This document shows positions 35,994-45,199 of a stretch of 64,000 nt of DNA, piece after piece. The notes under the pieces are model-generated. The model made no database searches, had not been told where the DNA came from, and saw only the letters and a program-made list of their open reading frames with translations. The stretch is from Trachelipus rathkii (lineage: Eukaryota > Arthropoda > Malacostraca > Isopoda > Trachelipodidae). Made by a program: the position numbers and the translations under genes. Position 1 is the stretch's first letter, and every line of letters starts with the position of its first letter. Location: NCBI GenBank assembly GCA_015478945.1, contig JABUQX010032648.1, positions 1-64,000 on the forward strand. Reading direction: 5' to 3'.

Positions 35994-36099
35994 ATGCCTC
36001 GGATTCTCGGTGCATGTATGTTTGAGCACCCTACCCTAGTTATGGCGGAAGCAAGGCAGAAACAGGGTGAATATATATATACGATAGAATTATTATATA

Positions 36100-36146
<47 letters not shown>

Positions 36147-36153
36147 TATATTA

Positions 36154-36206
<53 letters not shown>

Positions 36207-36450
36207 TATACTATATATAAAAACTCTCCGTGTGGGGGATGAAAGAATTCTTCAGCCAACCTACGTTCTTGTCGTTGTTTTATGAAAGACGAAACTAAAA
36301 GGACCAGTGGTAGCTCGTTTGTGGTAAATCGCGCTACCACTTATTTGTGCCCTAGAAATGCTCATACATGCCCACGGAAATCTGCGGTGCGTGTTTGAGC
36401 ACCCTACCACAGTTATGGGGAGAAGCAAGAGACACACTAATGCGGATATA
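35994..36450 (+). repeat. Pair of 80-bp direct repeats ahead of AT tracts
   Basis: Copies at about 35994-36075 and 36367-36450 share CATGCC, GTTTGAGCACCCTACC, AGTTATGG and AGCAAG, and each runs into an AT tract on its right. They lie about 373 bp apart. The interval holds an AT tract (36076-36220) and a stretch with a 9-bp hairpin (AGTGGTAGC/GCTACCACT, 36306-36341). Likely two copies of one mobile repeat whose tail seeds AT tracts. Confidence 0.6.
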
Positions 36451-36451
<1 letters not shown>

Positions 36452-36494
<43 letters not shown>

Positions 36495-36564
36495 CTAATA
36501 TGATATAATATATATATATATTATAGTATATATATATATATTATATTATGTATAATATATAGAT

Positions 36565-36650
<86 letters not shown>

Positions 36651-36752
36651 ACATATATATATATTATATATATATATATAGTAGTATATATATTCAGCGC
36701 GACCCAGCAACATTTTACTATCGTGCTCCTCTTCTCTCGTATCTCTCTCTCT

Positions 36753-36804
<52 letters not shown>

Positions 36805-37027
36805 ATATATATATTATATATAGATATATAATATATAATATATTATTCTATATATATATATATATATATACTATATTATATATATATACTATATATATAT
36901 AATATATATATATATTGTATATATAATTACTAATATAATAATTATATATATATATATTATATATATATATAATAATATAATAATATATATATATATATAT
37001 ATATTTATTAGTATAATATATATATAT

Positions 37028-37064
<37 letters not shown>

Positions 37065-37076
37065 TATACTATATAA
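36452..37076. repeat. AT / CT compound microsatellite block
   Basis: (AT)n to about 36695, a short unique insert (about 36693-36740), (CT)n at 36741-36804, then (AT)n to 37076. Confidence 0.95.
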
Positions 37077-37079
37077 TAA

Positions 37080-37600
37080 TTAACACAAAAATAATATATT
37101 CATATGCAAGCATATTTGAGTTATCCATATTTTACAGTTTGTATTAGTTTATATTTGATTTTATGGGTACCTTATGTTTTCTATCAAATTCAGATATTAG
37201 GAATAGTTAACAGTATATAATTATGATTTATCCGATAATGTGGTGCGTATGTAGAACAACAAGTAAATGTTATTTTTAATTTTTTTTTTTAAATAAACGA
37301 GGTTTATTCAATCTGAGCGGTATTCCTAGGTATGGAAAAAAAAAACAACTTGTAAAAAAAAATTAAATTTACGAATATGTATTGTACACCGTCTATCATA
37401 ATTTTCGGTCGCTTTTTTTTTAGACATTGGTTTTAAAATTTATAATTGTATTAAAAAAAATAGCATTAATTCAAATGGCTGATCGATTCTTACACTTATC
37501 ATTTAAATTTTACATCTTTTTAAACTTTCAATGTGTATTATGTAATGTATTTCTTTCAGATGACCTATTTCACAAAAAAAAAAAAAAGAATTTATCATAT
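37080..37600. other. Noncoding, no feature seen
   Basis: AT-rich sequence between an AT block and the hAT element. Its short open frames have no recognisable content. Confidence 0.45.
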
Positions 37601-37670
37601 TATATATACATTATATATAGTATATACTATATATATATAATAGTATATCTATATATATTATATATATGAT

Positions 37671-37760
37671 TAGTGATCGGACGATAAATCGGAATCGGCA
37701 TCGGAATCCGAGAATCGTGCTTGGTTTTTCAGGAATCGGTAATCGAGAATCGGAATATCG
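37671..37760 (+). repeat. Left terminal inverted repeat of the hAT element
   Basis: TAGTGATCGGACGATA followed by ATCGGAATCGG-type subterminal repeats, which are often transposase-binding sites in hAT elements. Confidence 0.75.
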
Positions 37761-38189
37761 CAAAATTCTATTACCATCTCTTTTGCACCGATTCTTTGGA
37801 TACAATCTGAAAATTAATTTTTATTCGCATTCATTATTATGATATTTCAAAGACAATATGTCGAAGCTTGGCCGTCGTATTGATTTTTAATTTCAGGTCT
37901 TCGCTGACATTCTATTTAATTAAAGTGGAAAACTGATGAGCGGCGCTATCTTACATAAGCAGCCTAAGATTATCATGTTTAGACGCATTTTACAGACATG
38001 GCAGTCATTGGCAATATTCGTTACTCCATATTAGTGTAATATCGTTTGATAATTATTATAACCCCTTAACTCGTAAGTGAGCAGGTGAAATTATTTTGCC
38101 TTGTAGGCTTGTAATAATTGGAGCTGTTGAATATAAAGCTATCCTTCCAGTTTCACCTTTTCACGTATCTCACACAGGATCGCATCTAA

Positions 38190-39890
38190 TAAGTGATTGT
38201 CTTCAAAATGCTTATGGAGAATTCCCAAATTCCTGCTAATAAATTCGATGTTAATAGTAAAGGATCAACGCATCCTAATAAGGTGCAGGAGTTACACAAG
38301 CAAGGATTCCAGAAATTACCTTGCTTTTTACACTCTTGACACTAGTTTCTCAATTGATGATGCCATATTTGAACAAAGAGACGATAAAAAAAATATCCTC
38401 CAAATGCTCAACAAATCGTAGGTTCAATTTTAATCACTCGGACCCCAAAGCTAATTTCTAATTATGGAAGAATATCAAACTAGAATTTAATTTACCAAAG
38501 GACAGATCTATTCAGGATATACAAAACCAGCATTAATAACCAGTATTTCATATGCTTCAAGAAGATTTTGAACAAAAGCACGGCTGCTCATGTCATATTG
38601 CAGTGATCATTCAAAACCTGTATGCTTAGAAACAATGAAAGTTCTTGAAAAATTTGCAAAAAATACTTAAAATTTTGTGATCTGTACGAAATTTATTGAA
38701 GTCACAAGGAATCAATGGGGCCGGCATCGGCCAATAATCCAAATATGAAAATGATTTTTCATTTTTTTTTTAAAGAGTCAGAAAAAAGAACTAGTTTTGA
38801 GGACTTGGGTCCTTTACACGTATCAGTGCATGGAAAAATTTCAGTAAAAAATTTAGATTCAGGCATTATTACTTTACTGCATAAGATATCTTGCGTGCTT
38901 GCCTACCTATCTCTTGATCCACGCCTTTAAAATTACTATCCTGAGGGATGGGTTATAACAGTATAAAAAGTTGGCAAGATATCTTAAGCTATGGATGTGC
39001 GAAGATATATGTTGTTTAAAAAGGAAAGGAAAAAATTTCCACTACTTTAAACCAATTTTTCAGATTTTTCTCATTTACGAAATCAATGGCATCGGCAATA
39101 ACCCCAAATATGAAAATGATTTGCATTTTTTATTTTTAGAGAAGAGTCAGAAAAAAAGAACTATTGAGGGACTTGGGTCTGCAGTATCAGCATGGGAAAA
39201 ATTCAGTAAAAAATAGAATTTAGCATTTACGTTACTGATAAGAATCTTGTGCTTTGTACCTATTCTTGATCCACGCTTTTAAAATTACATTCCTTGAGGA
39301 TGAATATGACAATAAAAAAGTGGAACGATATTCTTAAGCCAACTATCACGTGCAGATGGTATGTGCGAAAGATATATGTTGTTAAAGGAAAGGAATACAC
39401 GTTTCACTATTTAACAACCAATCATCAGCATTCTTCTCATTTATCAACAAAATCGGACAAAAAAAAGTGAAACTGAAGATAATAGTTTTAACTTCAGTTT
39501 TGAAAGCTGTTTTTCGGAGTTTAAAGAGAAAAAGACTTTTTTAAAACAGGGATACTAAACTCATTCCCAAAGAGAAAGACACACAGTATATTGAAAAAAT
39601 TGAAGATGTTATAAAAGTAGAAATCAGCCCAATATAAAAAAATATGAAACTTATAAAAAATTCAGAAAGTCCCTTAACAATGCGTGCGTCATCGAATAAA
39701 GGAACCTTTCAGCATTTGCGTGTCCTTGCTAGAAAATATTCCAGCTCGTCCCCTTTTCCGTAGAAAGTGAAAGACTCTTCAGAATATGAGGATCAATTTA
39801 TTCTCCTAAAAAAAATCGGATGCACTCAGAAAAGGGAGAAATTTTAATGTTTTTGCACTACAACTTAAGATTCATGATTTAACTACACAA
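38190..39890 (+). pseudogene. hAT transposase relic
   Basis: hAT transposases excise and reinsert the element. Two diagnostic parts are visible. Near 38903-38923 is LAYLSLDPRL, the 'LLDPRFK' motif of the central region, repeated in decayed form near 39260-39285. Near 39715-39890 is the C-terminal dimerisation region: LRVLARKYSSSSPF, then after one frameshift ESERLF, SIYSPKKNRM and EILMFLHYN. This matches 'P.LA.LARRYLS.P.SS..SER.FS..G.I...KRNRL....E.L.FL..N'. Between them is a tandem duplication. The N-terminal part (BED finger, first catalytic Asp) was not recognised; a 74-codon frame at 38197-38421 may be part of it. It is not functional as read. Confidence 0.7.
38711..39450 (+). repeat. Tandem duplication, two units of about 371 bp
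   Basis: Unit one starts ATCAATGGGGCCGGCATCGG at 38711, unit two ATCAATGGCATCGGCAATAA at 39082. Both continue through AAATATGAAAATGATTT, GACTTGGGTC, CTTGATCCACGC and GAAGATATATGTTGTT-like phrases in the same order. Copies differ by many small indels. The duplication falls inside the transposase and repeats its LDPR motif. Confidence 0.75.
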
Positions 39891-40154
39891 TATATAATGA
39901 TAATTCAAACATACAAATGAACTTTTAGTAAAATTTAAGAAAGAATTTTTTTTTTAACCAAAAAAAGAAATTTTTTTTCATTTATTGCCAACGATCTTTT
40001 AAATATTGCTATTTATTTTTCAGTTGGTTAAATAAATAGAAAAGGTAAAAACTAATTATTTCTTTAGCAAAGATAAAATATAAGAAAATTCTTCTATTAC
40101 ATTAATTTATAAGGTTTTAATATCTAAAATTAGTTGATTTAGCAAAATTAGGAG

Positions 40155-40214
40155 TATATATATACTATATATATATATATATATATATACTACTATAATA
40201 TATATATATATATA

Positions 40215-40255
<41 letters not shown>

Positions 40256-40284
40256 TATTATATATAATTGTATATAGTTATATA

Positions 40285-40323
<39 letters not shown>

Positions 40324-40370
40324 ATTATATATATATATATATATATATATAAATATATATATATATAAAG
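40155..40370. repeat. AT microsatellite inside the hAT element
   Basis: (AT)n tract between the transposase relic and the right subterminal repeats. Confidence 0.95.
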
Positions 40371-40374
40371 AATT

Positions 40375-40478
40375 GGAATCGGAATCGGATCGGAATCGGC
40401 ACTTTTGACTGGTATCGGAATGCGGAATCGGCATTCGGCCTGGAACATTTCAATTTTGGTAATATCGTCCCATCACTA
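40375..40478 (-). repeat. Right terminal inverted repeat of the hAT element
   Basis: GGAATCGGAATCGGATCGG-type subterminal repeats, then the terminal CGTCCCATCACTA, inverse of the left end. Confidence 0.75.
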
Positions 40479-40481
40479 ATA

Positions 40482-40499
40482 TATATATACCTGTATATA

Positions 40500-40556
<57 letters not shown>

Positions 40557-40740
40557 GTTATATACTGATATATATATAATATATATATACTAATATATAT
40601 ATATAAGTCATAATATACTATACATAATATAATTCACTATATATGTTTTATATATATACTATATATATATATATCATATATATAAGTATATGTATATAGA
40701 TATACATATATAGTATATATTAATATCATATTATTTATAG
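40482..40740. repeat. AT microsatellite
   Basis: (AT)n tract with TAC interruptions flanking the right end of the hAT element. Confidence 0.9.
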
Positions 40741-41064
40741 TATCTTCACCCTACAATACATCTATATAGAATAATAGTTCGTTAATTTATATGAGCACAT
40801 ACTTCATGTTAGAGAATTGTTAATAAATTTATTACCCATATATATTATGCGTTAGCAAGACAGCTTTTCATAAAAAACATTTATATATAAATTTGCTCAG
40901 AAAATATTTCTTCACAGATTATTCTTGAATTTTCTTTCTAAAATGAAACAAAGAAAAAGCTTTCTCACTCCTCTTGCCAATTACAAAGAAAAACAAAGAA
41001 TTTTGAAACTCCATTGTCAGTGGCCATACATCCGACAGGATTTTACACACGCACGGAAAGTATG

Positions 41065-41177
41065 ATTTATATATAATATATATATTTATATATAGCCTTA
41101 CTATTATATATACTATATTATATATATATATATATATATAATATATATACTAGTATATATAATATATTTATAACATT
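41065..41177. repeat. AT microsatellite
   Basis: (AT)n tract before the SINE-like units. Confidence 0.9.
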
Positions 41178-41184
41178 GCTTTTA

Positions 41185-41470
41185 CCGCAATTTAATATTT
41201 ACCCCAGAGGAGGCAATTCTTTACCTTCCCGTAAAGAATTCGCCTCCTCTGGGTCTAAACACCGGCCTGTTGCGACTGAGAACGACATATCGGACGCTCT
41301 TACACTCGAGCCTCCTCTCAACCCCCACAAAAAAAGTTAGCATTCAAGGAAAAACAGTTTAAGCGCATAACGAGCCTGCCCAAGTCAAAAGCCGCGTTAT
41401 CACCAGTGGTTCCACCCCTTGTCCTTCCCCTCCTCATCGTTCGTAAGGATTTCTAATCTATAAACATTTG
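41185..41470 (-). mobile_element. tRNA-derived SINE-like unit, copy 1
   Basis: On the minus strand, GGCTCGAGTGTAAGAGCGTC resembles a tRNA D-arm and RNA polymerase III A box, and GGCCGGTGTTTAGACC stands where the T-arm/B box (GGTTCGANNCC) would be, decayed. CAGAGGAGGCGAATTC follows. The unit shares its whole order with the copy at 41478-41755. Unlike copy 2, its tail is doubled back on itself, giving a hairpin at 41204-41252. Confidence 0.45.
41204..41252. repeat. Hairpin of 21-22 bp arms
   Basis: CCAGAGGAGGCAATTCTTTAC and the reverse complement of 41231-41252 (with one extra G) match; the loop is 6 bases (CTTCCC). Copy 2 of the repeat has this tail only once, so the hairpin arose by local inverted duplication. 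Confidence 0.8.
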
Positions 41471-41477
41471 CTTTCTT

Positions 41478-41755
41478 CTACTTCAATTTAATATTTACCA
41501 CTAACAAAAAGAAGAACTATTACGGAAGGTAAAGAATTGCCTCCTCTGGGGCCTCGAACACACCGCCTGGTTGCGCATCTGTAGAACGACTATACTCGAC
41601 GCTCTTACCACTGAGTCCATCCTCTAACCCAACAAAAGGTTAGATTCAAGGGAAACGCCAGTTTAAGCCGAAAACGAGCTCCGTCAAGGCGCGTTATCAC
41701 CAAGGTTGGTTTCCACCCTGTCCTTTCCCTCGTATCGTCGCCTTCGTAAAACTGG
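41478..41755 (-). mobile_element. tRNA-derived SINE-like unit, copy 2
   Basis: On the minus strand the unit contains ACTCAGTGGTAAGAGCGTC (A-box-like, 41600-41620) and, about 50 bases on, GTGTTCGAGGCC (B-box-like, near 41548-41560), the spacing of a tRNA. The anticodon region and acceptor stem do not fold well, so this is a tRNA-derived repeat, not a tRNA gene. Upstream of the tRNA-like part are CTTGGTGATAACGCG and GTTGGGTTAGAGGATG, shared with copy 1. Confidence 0.55.
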
Positions 41756-41759
41756 TTCC

Positions 41760-42715
41760 TGATTCCTAACATGAATCAGAATGTATCATATATGAGCCAT
41801 TACGATTTTGTTATAATTGTATTTTTTAATATGCTTTATCGGAATTCTGGGGAGTTTTTTTTCAGTGATAACTAATGTCCGTAAAACAATATTTTAATAA
41901 TTCCACACATAAAACGTCCATTGTGTTTTCGTAGCGTCATACCACCTCATTCTCGGTCGATCGTGAACTCCGACATACTGGAATGCCACATCAGAAGTTT
42001 TTCTGCTGCGCTCCACCAATTTTTGTACATAGGATGCGATTTTTCAAGTATTGCTTCTTTTTTTTTCCGGAATTACTTGCGCTAGATATTTTTTCAGTAT
42101 GATAAGTTGATGTGCTGCGACACTACATTTAAGCATAAATCATCATAATAGTTATCGTACATAAGGAACAATTTACACACATTATAACGAGGCACTAGCG
42201 TGAAGAGCATCAGAACGCAGTACAAAGCTGAGAATAGTGACACTAGAATGACTTTAATGACCCTCCTACGGGTGCACCCAGGCTCACAGACAATAGATAA
42301 TCAAAGAATGATACAATATTACAAAGTAGACCCCACATTCACTAATAACACAGCCGATACTTAGCATCAGAACATATCTCAAGGACCTAGAACATAAGGA
42401 AGAGTATTTTTGTAGAACCCCCAAATAAAGAGCTATTATATGAATGAAAGAAGAATTCGAAGAAATTTCATTCAGAGATAAGCTGAGAAATCTCATGAAC
42501 TCAATTAGAAAAGAGTGTTAGTTGGCACACCAAAAATGTTTAATTATGAGAAATCAGTCAATCATCATACAACGACTTAGCGGAGCTGTCGGATTAGTGG
42601 AATTGAACAAACATATGTTCATACAAGATTATGGATAATAAATAATCGTCTCCTCAAAATTACATTCGTGACAGCTACATAACCTGGATTATCTTCCCAT
42701 GATAATTTCTTATAT
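41760..42715. other. Noncoding or unrecognised
   Basis: Composition is more balanced than most of the window, but no frame longer than 70 codons gives recognisable protein on either strand. Confidence 0.35.
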
Positions 42716-42717
42716 AG

Positions 42718-42999
42718 TGTCAGCGTGATGAAACCATAGCGGAAGTCGTTTCACCAATGACATCTGCTGCCCCCATGAAAAATAGATGTATCATGGACAG
42801 TGCCGTGTGCAAAATATCTGGGGCTGGTTTATCTTTGCTGGATGCGCTGAAAAGTCAGATCCTCCAGGTTTACCAAACAACAGGAAGTAAAATTAATAAC
42901 TCTGCTACTTTATGTTTTGGTATTGACTTGAATAGCCGACAGCGTATTCAAGTAATCAATGGACCTATACCCCAAAGTGTGGATCTTGACATGATATGA
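42718..42999 (+). CDS. Unidentified ORF or terminal exon candidate
   Basis: A 93-codon open stretch is preceded by an acceptor-like string (AATTTCTTATATAG) and ends with TGA at 42997-42999. From the first ATG (42757) it has 80 codons. Base composition and residue use look protein-like: mixed, no low complexity, with AVCKISGAGLSLLDALKSQI and IDLNSRQRIQVINGPIPQ as typical stretches. I recognise no family. There is no signal peptide or membrane helix. It ends about 60 bp before the CCTAA tract. It could be a last exon, part of an unknown repeat, or chance. Confidence 0.35.
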   Translation, partial: CQRDETIAEVVSPMTSAAPMKNRCIMDSAVCKISGAGLSLLDALKSQILQVYQTTGSKINNSATLCFGIDLNSRQRIQVINGPIPQSVDLDMI

Positions 43000-43055
43000 G
43001 TGCTTAAAAAAAATACTGGTATATTTTAGAGTTTTCTTCTAGTCCGAATCAACAA

Positions 43056-43262
43056 AACTTAACTTAACACCTAACTTAACACCTAACTTTACCTAAACCT
43101 AACCGTAACTTAAACCTAACCTAACCTACAACTAACCTAACCTAGCCTACCTAACCTATCCTAAACCTAACCTAACCTAACCTAACCTAACCTAAACCTA
43201 GCCTAACCTAAACCTAACCGAACCTAAAACCCTAACCTAACCTAACCTAAACCTTATCCTTA
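43056..43262 (-). repeat. Interstitial telomere-type repeat (TTAGG on minus)
   Basis: About 40 copies of CCTAA with variants (ACCTAAA, CCTAGC, CTTAAC), most regular at 43155-43200. TTAGG is the ancestral arthropod telomere repeat. The tract is internal, degenerate and flanked by ordinary sequence, so it is an interstitial repeat, not a chromosome end. The same pentamer is also an abundant microsatellite in decapods. Confidence 0.9.
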
Positions 43263-43264
43263 AC

Positions 43265-44600
43265 GCTCGGGCGGGCTGTACAGGAATAATATTTTTGATG
43301 GGTGTATGCGACTCTTTTTCTTGGTCTGGACCACTTGGGCTTAATCCCCAAATATATACATTTCTTTTCCCACTTTAACCCGAGTCACAAAAATCCGTGG
43401 ATGATGAAGAAAAACCTATTTACTTTTATGAATTCCTTGTGATAAGAAAGTTCAATTAGGATCAGGGATTTTCTCTAGTGTGCAAAAAAAAGATATAATA
43501 TATATAGAGTAAATTTTGATATTAGTTTAGTAAGTCAGATAAATAAAGATACACAACTATATATAAGTGTAGAGTATATGAGATATTTTAGTTCACTTAT
43601 TTAATAGTATATGATGTGACTTTATCTAAACCTATATATAAGAAAAGTTAATGTGGAATTTAGGAAAAGGTAGTAAAGGTTATTTATATTATACATAGAT
43701 AATCAGATAACAATAAACAGTATATATATATAAGAGTGGACACGAACGAAGTATTAGAAACAAGTCGTCCAATTTCATAAATATTCAAAAAGAATTAAAA
43801 CGAATTTATCACACTTGAAAAACCAATAAATATTAAGACTATCCAAAGCTTAAAAAGTCAACAATTTTCTTTTCACGAGAAAACATTATCGAGCAAACTA
43901 ATACTTTATGCCTGAAGAACATTTATTGTATTGAATTAACTCAATCGACAATTATTTGGCACATCTACACATATTTCTCGAGTCAATGATTCGTTGTCAG
44001 ATATGTAGAAATAGAATTTTAAGTCTTTCAAAGTGTATGTTAATGTTTTCCCTCAGGCAATTTTAGGGGATAGATAACAAGGAAGTAATCAAACAGAAAT
44101 TATTATATAATTATTAAATATCACTTAATAGAAGCTATAGAGGTAAATAACTAATAGAAAATACTTTAATAATTATCTTAGCAATAATTAGGATATTTAT
44201 ATATATATATATTATAATATAGGTGTCTTGATTTTATAGTCAAAAAAGTATGTTAATATTAGTATATATATTTCCGAATTATTATAATATAATAACTCAG
44301 AGAAAAATGTAGTATAATTAACAAAAAAAAATATATAAAATAATATAAAGATTATAAATATATATAAGGAATAAGTACATATATATATGTTAATTAGTTA
44401 GAACAAATGTTGTACTATTATTGAGTAAATGAAAAAATAATAAAGGTCAATTGTTAACAATAAATAATTAATACCAAAGAATCATAAAGGAGTGATTTAA
44501 GTATATAGAAAAGCAAATTAATTTTAGATGTTATGCAACTACAGAAAAAATTTATATATATGATATATAATGACATATTAATGTTCGTGATGCAATATTA
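43265..44600. other. AT-rich noncoding
   Basis: Short unique sequence after the pentamer tract, then low-complexity AT-rich DNA. No gene supported. Confidence 0.45.
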
Positions 44601-44639
44601 TTCTAATCTAGTGAAGTTTGGGCATAGCGACTGTACCGA

Positions 44640-45170
44640 AGTTTTGGCAATATCGCTTTGTTTTTTAAAAAGTAAACTCATGCTATAACTTGGGTGTTAA
44701 GTTTGATATTTATGTTAGGCTCTGTTAAATTTTTGTAAATTTAATGAAAGTTTATTATAATCTATCCATGCTGCGATCTTATATAATGTGTCTGATGTTT
44801 TTAGTGATAGTGTTACCGGATTTTTATCCCTAATTAATATTGATATATCGTCGGTCAATGAGACAGTGGAAGAGCCATGTGAATGAAATAGATCATTGAT
44901 ATATAAGATAAATTATAAACGGCCATGTTTTTTACACTATGGATGCCACTTCATCTTCGAAATTTTTCAAATCACTCTCTACTTGTTTTAATACATTCAA
45001 ATTCAGTACCTGTGTTCAGCGTTTTCCCAACAAAGATCGAGTATATATACATAAGGAGATATTTGTGATCAAGCCTTCAAATACAAATTTAGGAAAATTA
45101 AACGTTGCATCTATTGTTTTTAAATTATCAGCGAGATCTATGAAAACAACGAACACCGATATCAAATTTT
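44640..45170 (-). pseudogene. LINE reverse-transcriptase relic
   Basis: Minus-strand frames show palm motif A as VFIDLADNLKTID (near 45106-45150; family 'VFIDLSKAFDTIDH'). After a weak stretch come a decayed YLIYINDLFHSHGSS-type phrase, then SLTDDISILIRDKNP with the catalytic Asp pair at 44845-44855 (family 'ADDT'), and AAWIDYNKLSLNL (family 'W...NKLSLN..KT'). Spacing and order fit a non-LTR retrotransposon polymerase, but frames are broken. The plus frame at 44939-45190 is the antisense shadow. Confidence 0.7.
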
Positions 45171-45199
45171 CAATTTATAGTTCATATTAAACAGGTCGT

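Larger units (their letters stand above)
37671..40478 (+). mobile_element. hAT DNA transposon with matched ends
   Basis: The left end reads TAGTGATCGGACGATA (37671-). The right end, reverse-complemented from 40478, reads TAGTGATGGGACGATA, one mismatch in 16. Both subterminal regions carry copies of ATCGGAATCGG (37690-37760 and 40375-40435) in opposite orientation. Inside is a plus-strand transposase relic with hAT signatures. The element sits in an AT tract, so the expected 8-bp target duplication cannot be told from the microsatellite. At 2.8 kb, including an internal AT tract (40155-40370) and a 371-bp tandem duplication, it is about the right size for a hAT element. Confidence 0.8.

Noticed and set aside
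36306..36341. Hairpin with tRNA-like GTGGTAGC string
   Set aside because: Only a 9-bp stem with an 18-base loop; no second box or cloverleaf.
38971..39216. 81-codon frame as a separate gene
   Set aside because: It lies across the tandem duplication in the hAT transposase relic and repeats phrases of the first unit.
41550..41625. Possible tRNA gene
   Set aside because: A-box and B-box spacing is tRNA-like, but the acceptor stem does not pair and the unit is a repeat with a second decayed copy.
44939..45190. 83-codon plus-strand frame
   Set aside because: It is antisense to the LINE palm region with VFIDL on the minus strand.
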